A stretch of DNA of 64,000 bases from SXTU01 sp964496695. Its GTDB lineage: Bacteria; Verrucomicrobiota; Verrucomicrobiia; Limisphaerales; SXTU01. Shown here piece after piece: positions 59,002-64,000 of the stretch (its first letter is position 1; each line of letters opens with the position of its first letter). The DNA lies in NCBI GenBank assembly GCA_964496695.1, contig CAZCBE010000002.1:62001-126000 (forward strand), in the 5' to 3' direction. A program made the translations under genes and the position numbers. A model generated the notes under the pieces. The model made no database searches. It was given only the letters and a program-made list of their open reading frames with translations, and was not told the origin of the DNA.

Positions 59002-59391
59002 ATGAGCGATCCCATTTCCGACATGTTGACCCGTATCCGCAACGCCGGCAACGCGTTGCTGCCCGGCGTCGAGATCCCGCACTCCAAGCTGAAGGAGAGC
59101 ATTGCGCACATCCTCAAGCGCGAGGGCTACATCAGCGATGTCGCCGTCGAGGGCGCCGTGGCCAAGAAGAAGATCAAGGTCAAGCTCAAGTATCAGGGGC
59201 GCAAGAGCGTTATTGACGGGCTGAAGCGCATCAGCACCCCCGGCCTGCGCCGCTATGTCGGCTCGGACGAAATCCCCCGTGTGCGCAACGGCATGGGCAC
59301 GGCCATTCTTTCCACGCCCGCCGGCATTCTGACTGGCAACGAGGCCCGCCGCCAAAACGTCGGTGGCGAGCTGCTCTGCTACATCTGGTAA
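59002..59391 (+). CDS. rpsH: 30S ribosomal protein S8
   Basis: 129 residues. MSDPISDMLTRIRNAGNALL, LKRISTPGLRRYVGSDEIPR and GILTGNEARRQNVGGELLCY are typical. S8 binds the central domain of 16S rRNA and represses the spc operon in E. coli. Two bases after rpsN. Confidence 0.98.
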   Translation: MSDPISDMLTRIRNAGNALLPGVEIPHSKLKESIAHILKREGYISDVAVEGAVAKKKIKVKLKYQGRKSVIDGLKRISTPGLRRYVGSDEIPRVRNGMGTAILSTPAGILTGNEARRQNVGGELLCYIW

Positions 59392-59403
59392 CTTTTCAAG
59401 CAT

Positions 59404-59940
59404 ATGTCACGCATCGGCAAACAGCCCGTCTCCATCCCGGCCAAGGTCAAGGTCGAGGTCAAGGGAACGAATATTTTTGTGGAAGGCCCCAAGGGCAAGC
59501 TCCAGCAGGCCATTCCCGGCCGTGTCACCGCCGCGGTGGACAAGGACCGGATCGTGGTTTCCCGCCAGGGCGATGACGCCGAGGCCAAGGCCCTGCACGG
59601 CCTGACCCGTGCGCTCCTGAACAACATGGTCAAGGGCGTCAGCGAAGGCTACGTCAAGAAGCTCGAGATTCACGGCGTCGGCTTCAAGGCCTCCGTGAAG
59701 GGCAAGCAGGTGGATCTTTCGCTCGGTTTTTCCCACCCCGTCCTGTTCGACATTCCCGACCAGATCAAGGTCACGGTTGAGGAAAACACCAAGCTGACCA
59801 TCGAAGGTCCTGACAAACAAGTCGTCGGTCAGGTGGCGGCCGAGATCCGCAGCTTCTATCCGCCGGAACCCTACAAGGGCAAGGGCGTCCGCTACGCCGG
59901 CGAGCACATCGTCCGCAAGGAAGGCAAGACGGTTCAGTGA
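59404..59940 (+). CDS. rplF: 50S ribosomal protein L6
   Basis: 178 residues. MSRIGKQPVSIPAKVKVEVK, the VSEGYVKKLEIHGVGFKASV repeat and the C-terminal YKGKGVRYAGEHIVRKEGK are family signatures. Twelve bases after rpsH; 38 bases precede rplR. Confidence 0.98.
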   Translation: MSRIGKQPVSIPAKVKVEVKGTNIFVEGPKGKLQQAIPGRVTAAVDKDRIVVSRQGDDAEAKALHGLTRALLNNMVKGVSEGYVKKLEIHGVGFKASVKGKQVDLSLGFSHPVLFDIPDQIKVTVEENTKLTIEGPDKQVVGQVAAEIRSFYPPEPYKGKGVRYAGEHIVRKEGKTVQ

Positions 59941-59978
59941 TGATTTGAGGCTACGGCTGACACCGTGGTCCACCCGCA

Positions 59979-60344
59979 ATGAAAACTCAGAAAAAGCAAC
60001 AACTTCGCCAGCTTCGTGTCTGGCGCATCCGCAACAAGCTTTCCGGCACGGCGGAACGTCCCCGCATGAGCGTCCGCTTCACGGGCGAGCACATCTACGT
60101 GCAGTTCGTGGACGATGGCGCTGGCGTGACGCTGGCCGCCGCCTCGACCCGCACGAAGGATCTGCCCGAGCGCGCGTCCCTCGGCGCGAATGTCAAAAGC
60201 GCCGTGATCGTGGGCAAAGCGGCCGCCGAGGCCGCCAAGGCCAAGGGCATCAGCGCCGTGGTCTTTGACCGCCGTGGCGCCCGGTATCATGGCAAGGTGA
60301 AGGCCCTGGCGGATGCCGCCCGGGAAGCCGGGCTCAAATTTTAA
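59979..60344 (+). CDS. rplR: 50S ribosomal protein L18
   Basis: 121 residues. GTAERPRMSVRFTGEHIYVQ, KSAVIVGKAAAEAAKAKGIS and FDRRGARYHGKVKALADAAR fit L18, which binds 5S rRNA with L5. 38 bases after rplF. Confidence 0.97.
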   Translation: MKTQKKQQLRQLRVWRIRNKLSGTAERPRMSVRFTGEHIYVQFVDDGAGVTLAAASTRTKDLPERASLGANVKSAVIVGKAAAEAAKAKGISAVVFDRRGARYHGKVKALADAAREAGLKF

Positions 60345-60365
60345 CCGCGAACAGGAGACTTGACC

Positions 60366-61031
60366 GTGTCTGACCCAATTACCCCCACCCCCGAAGCCGC
60401 CGCCGAGCAGATTCCTGCCGCCGCCCCCGCCGCCCCCGCGCCGGAGCGGTCTGAACAACGCGGTGACCGCGGCGGTCGTGGCCGCGGCCCCGGCCGCGGT
60501 GGTCCGCGCCGCCGTTCCGACACCGACCAGAACAACGAGAACAGCGAGTTCTGCGAAAAAGTGCTGTTCATCAATCGTTCCGCCAAGGTCGTGAAGGGTG
60601 GCCGCCGGTTCAGCTTCAGCGCGCTCGTCGTCACCGGCGACCGCAAGGGCCGCATCGGCATCGGACTGGGCAAGGCCGCCGAAGTTTCCGAAGCCATCAA
60701 AAAGGGCGGGGAAGCCTCGAAGCAGAACATGCTCTCCGTGTCCATCATCGGTGCGACGATTCCGCACGACGCCTATTGCGCCTTCGACGGCGCGAAGGTG
60801 CTGCTGCGTCCGGCTTCGCCCGGCACGGGTTTGATCGCCGGCAAGACGGTCCGGGCCGTGCTCGAGACTGTTGGCATCAAGGACGTGCTGAGCAAGTCGC
60901 TCGGTTCCAAGAACGCCGCGAATGTTGCCAAGGCGACCATCGCCGCCCTCCAAAGCCTCCGCCTCCGTGAGGATGTTGCCAAGCGTCGCGGCGTTTCGCT
61001 CGGCAGCCCCAAGGAAGCGGTCGCAGCCTGA
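60366..61031 (+). CDS. rpsE: 30S ribosomal protein S5 with an N-terminal extension
   Basis: 221 residues from GTG at 60366. A TTG two codons earlier is less likely, because AGGAG at 60353-60357 is eight bases before the GTG. The first 60 residues are alanine/proline- and then glycine/arginine-rich (RGDRGGRGRGPGRGGPRRRS), an extension absent from E. coli S5. The canonical domain follows: EKVLFINRSAKVVKGGRRFS, GRIGIGLGKAAEVSEAIKKG and a C-terminal NVAKATIAALQSLRLREDV. Confidence 0.96.
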   Translation: MSDPITPTPEAAAEQIPAAAPAAPAPERSEQRGDRGGRGRGPGRGGPRRRSDTDQNNENSEFCEKVLFINRSAKVVKGGRRFSFSALVVTGDRKGRIGIGLGKAAEVSEAIKKGGEASKQNMLSVSIIGATIPHDAYCAFDGAKVLLRPASPGTGLIAGKTVRAVLETVGIKDVLSKSLGSKNAANVAKATIAALQSLRLREDVAKRRGVSLGSPKEAVAA

Positions 61032-61055
61032 TCCACTCCCAACTTATTTGACATC

Positions 61056-61517
61056 ATGCGTCTCCACGATTTGAAGCCCCGTCCCGGGGCCAAGCACCGG
61101 ACCAAGCGTCTCGGCCAGGGCGAATCCAGCGGCCACGGCAAGACCTCGGGTCGCGGTGGCAAAGGCCAGTCCGCGCGCAGCGGCTCCTCCATGCGCCATG
61201 GCTTTGAAGGCGGCCAGATGCCGCTCATCCGCCGCATCCCCAAGCGTGGCTTCAGCAATGCCCGCTTCGCCACGACCTACATTCCCGTGAATGTCGAGAG
61301 CCTGAACGTCTTCGACGACGGTGCCCGGGTGGACGAAGCGCTGCTGCGCAAGAGCGGCTTGGCTAACGGCAAGTCCAGCGGCGGCATCAAGATCCTCGGC
61401 GATGGCAAGCTCACCAAGAAGCTCACCGTGGCGGCCAGTGCCTTCAGTGCTGGCGCCCGGAAGCAGATTGAGGCGCTGGGCGGGGCGTGCGAAGTGCCGG
61501 CTCCCAAGGCGGCCTGA
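61056..61517 (+). CDS. rplO: 50S ribosomal protein L15
   Basis: 153 residues. The N-terminus MRLHDLKPRPGAKHRTKRLG with GRGGKGQSARSGS and the LIRRIPKRGFSN block are typical. It follows rpsE by 24 bases, where rpmD (L30) would be expected but is absent. Confidence 0.97.
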   Translation: MRLHDLKPRPGAKHRTKRLGQGESSGHGKTSGRGGKGQSARSGSSMRHGFEGGQMPLIRRIPKRGFSNARFATTYIPVNVESLNVFDDGARVDEALLRKSGLANGKSSGGIKILGDGKLTKKLTVAASAFSAGARKQIEALGGACEVPAPKAA

Positions 61518-61537
61518 ACGGCGGCTGACTTCGCCCC

Positions 61538-62938
61538 ATGCTCAAGAACATCGTCAATACGTTCGTCAACTGCTTCAAGATTCCGGAGCTGAAGTCGCGT
61601 ATTTTCTTTACCCTCATCGTTCTGGCCATCTGTCGGCTGGTTTCGATGCTCCCGCTGCCGGGTCTGGACGGCCAGGCCTTGCAGGCGTTTTTCGATGAAA
61701 TGTCGAAGAAAGACGGCGGCGGTCTGCTGGGGATGTATTCCATGTTCACCGGTGGCGCGCTGGAGCGTTGCGGCATCGGGTCACTGGGCATCATGCCCTA
61801 CATCAGCGCGACGATCATCATCCAGTTGCTCAGCGCGGTCATCCCGCAGTTGAGCAAGCTCGCCCGGGAAGAGGGCGGGCGGGCCAAGATCATTCAGTAT
61901 GGCCGGTATTTGACGGTGATTCTGTGCCTCGGTCAGGGCCTGGTCATGGCCATGGCGTGGGAAAACCCGGAGAAGATTTTTAACGGATTTACCGGCCAGC
62001 TCGTGCAGGATCCCGGCTGGGGCTATCGGCTGGAAACGACTCTGCTGCTGACAACCGGCACCTTGCTGATGATGTGGTTGGGTGAGCAAATCAGCGAACG
62101 CGGCATCGGCAACGGTGTCTCGCTCATCATCACCGTCGGCATTCTCGCCCGGGTGCCGCAGACCGTCCAGGCGCTGTGGGAAATGTTCTTCCCGCCCGAT
62201 GGCGTCACGGATTCGGCCCGGTTCAATCTCTTCCACGGCGTTGCGCTCGTGCTCCTGCTGCTGGCGGTGATCGCCGGGGTCATTGCGGTGACGCAGGCTC
62301 AGCGCAAGATCCCGGTGCAATACGCGCAGCGCACGGTGGGGCGGAAGCAGATCCAGGGCGGCAGTTCGTTCATGCCGCTCAAGGTCAATTACGCGGGTGT
62401 CATGCCGATCATCTTCGCCCAGGCGATCCTGATGTTCCCCGAAAAGCTGCTGGGCCTGCTGGGCCAGCGGTTTGACATCAAATTCCTTGTGGACTTGTCC
62501 ATGCACTTCCGTGAGGACCAGTGGGTTCACATGACTTTCCTGGCGGCGATGATCTTGTTCTTCTCCTACTTCTGGGTGGCCACGCAGTTCAACGAAGTGC
62601 AGATCGCCGATGACTTGAAGAAGTATGGCGGCTACATCCCCGGCGTCCGTCCCGGTCAGGCCACCAGTGACTACCTGCACCACACGATGAGCCGCATCAC
62701 GCTGGCGGGAGCCATCTTCCTGGTCGTCATTGCCATTATTCCTCAGTTCATGACGCGGTCGTTTGGCATCAACTATTACGTCTCCCAGTTTTTTGGCGGC
62801 ACGAGCCTCCTGATCACGGTCGGCGTGGTGCTGGACACGATGCGGATGATGGAGTCGCACCTGCTGATGCGGCACTACGACGGATTTCTGAGCGGTGGGA
62901 AGGGCGGCAAGGGGCCACGCCTGCGCGGGCGGGCCTGA
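61538..62938 (+). CDS. secY: Protein translocase subunit SecY
   Basis: 466 residues with about ten transmembrane helices. Diagnostic segments are MPYISATIIIQLLSAVIPQL, GNGVSLIITVGIL, VNYAGVMPIIFAQAILMFP and the cytoplasmic tip KYGGYIPGVRPGQAT. SecY is the channel of the Sec translocon. It follows rplO by 20 bases and is followed by adk after one base. Confidence 0.98.
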   Translation: MLKNIVNTFVNCFKIPELKSRIFFTLIVLAICRLVSMLPLPGLDGQALQAFFDEMSKKDGGGLLGMYSMFTGGALERCGIGSLGIMPYISATIIIQLLSAVIPQLSKLAREEGGRAKIIQYGRYLTVILCLGQGLVMAMAWENPEKIFNGFTGQLVQDPGWGYRLETTLLLTTGTLLMMWLGEQISERGIGNGVSLIITVGILARVPQTVQALWEMFFPPDGVTDSARFNLFHGVALVLLLLAVIAGVIAVTQAQRKIPVQYAQRTVGRKQIQGGSSFMPLKVNYAGVMPIIFAQAILMFPEKLLGLLGQRFDIKFLVDLSMHFREDQWVHMTFLAAMILFFSYFWVATQFNEVQIADDLKKYGGYIPGVRPGQATSDYLHHTMSRITLAGAIFLVVIAIIPQFMTRSFGINYYVSQFFGGTSLLITVGVVLDTMRMMESHLLMRHYDGFLSGGKGGKGPRLRGRA

Positions 62939-62939
62939 T

Positions 62940-63587
62940 ATGCGGCGGCGAGTGATATTGCTCGGCCCGCCGGGGTCGGGCAAGGGAACCATCGCCGCCC
63001 GGTTGAAAACTGAATTCGGATTTGAGCACTTCTCGACGGGGCATCTGCTCCGGCAGGAAGTGGCGAAAGGCTCGGCGGTTGGCCGCCAAGCCGGAATGTT
63101 CCTTGAACGTGGCGAATTGGTGCCGGATGAACTGGTCTTGACCTTGGTCGAGGCCGCGCTGGCCAGGTCAAACCCGCAAACGGGCTATCTATCGGATGGC
63201 TTTCCGCGGACGCTGGCCCAGGCCGAGGCGTTTGATGCTTGGGCGGGGCCGCTGGGTTTGGGCATAGAACGGGTGATCTACTGCGAGAGCAGCGAGGAAC
63301 TGGTTCTGAGCCGCATCACCGGGCGACGCTCCTGCAGCGACTGCGGCCGGGTCTATCACGCGACGCTCATTCCGCCGAAGCGGACGGGCTGGTGCGATGA
63401 CTGTGGCGGCGGGCTGACGCAGCGCGCGGATGATACCGAACCGGTCGTCCGCAAGCGCTTCCAGATTTACCTGCGCGAGACCGAGCCGCTGGTGGCCTAC
63501 TACCGGAACCAGGGCAATCTGGCCTTGGTGGATGCGAGTCAGGGGCCGGAGCAGTTGATGGCAGAGACTTTGGCCGTGTTGCGGTGA
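62940..63587 (+). CDS. adk: Adenylate kinase, zinc LID form
   Basis: 215 residues from ATG at 62940, one base after the secY stop. The P-loop GPPGSGKG, the LSDGFPRTLAQAEAFD block and RITGRRSC are present. The LID carries four cysteines (CSDC...CDDC), as in zinc-binding forms. It converts AMP and ATP to two ADP. The stop overlaps the map start (TGATG). Confidence 0.97.
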   Translation: MRRRVILLGPPGSGKGTIAARLKTEFGFEHFSTGHLLRQEVAKGSAVGRQAGMFLERGELVPDELVLTLVEAALARSNPQTGYLSDGFPRTLAQAEAFDAWAGPLGLGIERVIYCESSEELVLSRITGRRSCSDCGRVYHATLIPPKRTGWCDDCGGGLTQRADDTEPVVRKRFQIYLRETEPLVAYYRNQGNLALVDASQGPEQLMAETLAVLR

Positions 63588-64000
63588 TGATCGTTTACAA
63601 GACAGAGCGCGAACTGGAAATCATGCGGGCTGCCGGGGCGATCGCCGCGGTGGTGCTGAATGACGTGGGCTCTTTCATACGGCCGGGCGTGACGACGAAA
63701 GAAGTGGACGAATTTGCGGCGTCCCGCATCCGGCACTACGGTGCGACCAGTGCGTTTCTCGGCTACCGGAAGTATCCGTGCAACATCTGCATCTCGGTGA
63801 ACGACGAAGTGGTGCATGGGCTGGCGGGACCGCGGCGGATACAGTTCGGTGACATCATCAGCTTGGATGTCGGCGTGCGGTATCAGGGCTACATCGGTGA
63901 CACTGCGAAGACGGTCGCGGTGGGCGGATGCAACCTGTTGGCGCAAAAACTGATTGATGTAACGACGCAGGCACTGTATGAAGGAATTTCCCGCGCGTTG
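63587..64000 (+). CDS. map: Methionine aminopeptidase, 5' part
   Basis: 138 codons are visible and the gene runs off the right edge. The start MIVYKTERELEIMRAAGAIA, the substrate segment YPCNICISVNDEVVHGLAGP and the metal region ISLDVGVRYQGYIGDTAKTV (two aspartates) identify the type I enzyme. It removes the initiator methionine. In the spc cluster map usually follows adk, as here. Confidence 0.97.
   Translation, partial: MIVYKTERELEIMRAAGAIAAVVLNDVGSFIRPGVTTKEVDEFAASRIRHYGATSAFLGYRKYPCNICISVNDEVVHGLAGPRRIQFGDIISLDVGVRYQGYIGDTAKTVAVGGCNLLAQKLIDVTTQALYEGISRAL

Overview
The window looks like a high-GC chromosome segment of a Verrucomicrobiota bacterium, probably close to the Pedosphaerales/Limisphaerales. 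The evidence is internal: sets of DUF1553/DUF1501 and DUF1592/DUF1552 proteins typical of planctomycetes and verrucomicrobia, TIGR03067-type secreted proteins, and many short palindromic repeats of a kind I associate with these genomes. No 16S gene is present, so this placement is inference.

Positions 1-28000 are an accessory, mostly secreted catabolic region. It holds the tail of a DUF1553 protein, a VapBC-like toxin-antitoxin pair, a Tat-exported DUF1501 protein, beta-propeller proteins, a VanX-like dipeptidase, a secreted alpha/beta hydrolase, a DUF1080 protein and a sialate O-acetylesterase-like protein. Two consecutive pairs of a giant cytochrome-c/DUF1592 protein with a DUF1552 protein follow, then a carboxylesterase, a 2OG-Fe(II) oxygenase, a sialidase-like propeller, a sugar isomerase-like TIM barrel, two small secreted paralogues and a class-III aminotransferase. 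Together they suggest uptake and breakdown of complex, perhaps acetylated or sialylated, polysaccharides.

Positions 28000-33600 are a decayed restriction-modification and repeat island. It contains a controller-protein gene with a C-box, a cytosine methyltransferase cut off after motif I, an HNH endonuclease, a Vsr mismatch endonuclease carrying an in-frame repeat insertion, a second vsr 5' remnant, a GNAT gene, and a MITE-like element with perfect 9-bp target duplications.

Positions 33600-64000 are the core information-processing cluster: tRNA-Thr, tuf, tRNA-Trp, tRNA-Ser, secE, nusG, rplKAJL, rpoBC, rpsL, rpsG, fusA, then rpsJ through secY, adk and map. The usual fusA to rpsJ junction is split by about 2.4 kb of foreign-looking, lower-GC DNA with a GNAT-like gene and a DpnI-type endonuclease gene. 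That endonuclease is broken by an in-frame amber codon and also lacks a catalytic glutamate. tuf is absent from its usual place after fusA and lies at the head of the cluster. rpmD (L30) is absent between rpsE and rplO.

I found no CRISPR array, rRNA, complete insertion sequence or prophage. The most unusual features are the palindromic elements that sit in frame inside genes, the MITE, the truncated C/M/HNH/Vsr island and the broken DpnI gene inside the ribosomal cluster.
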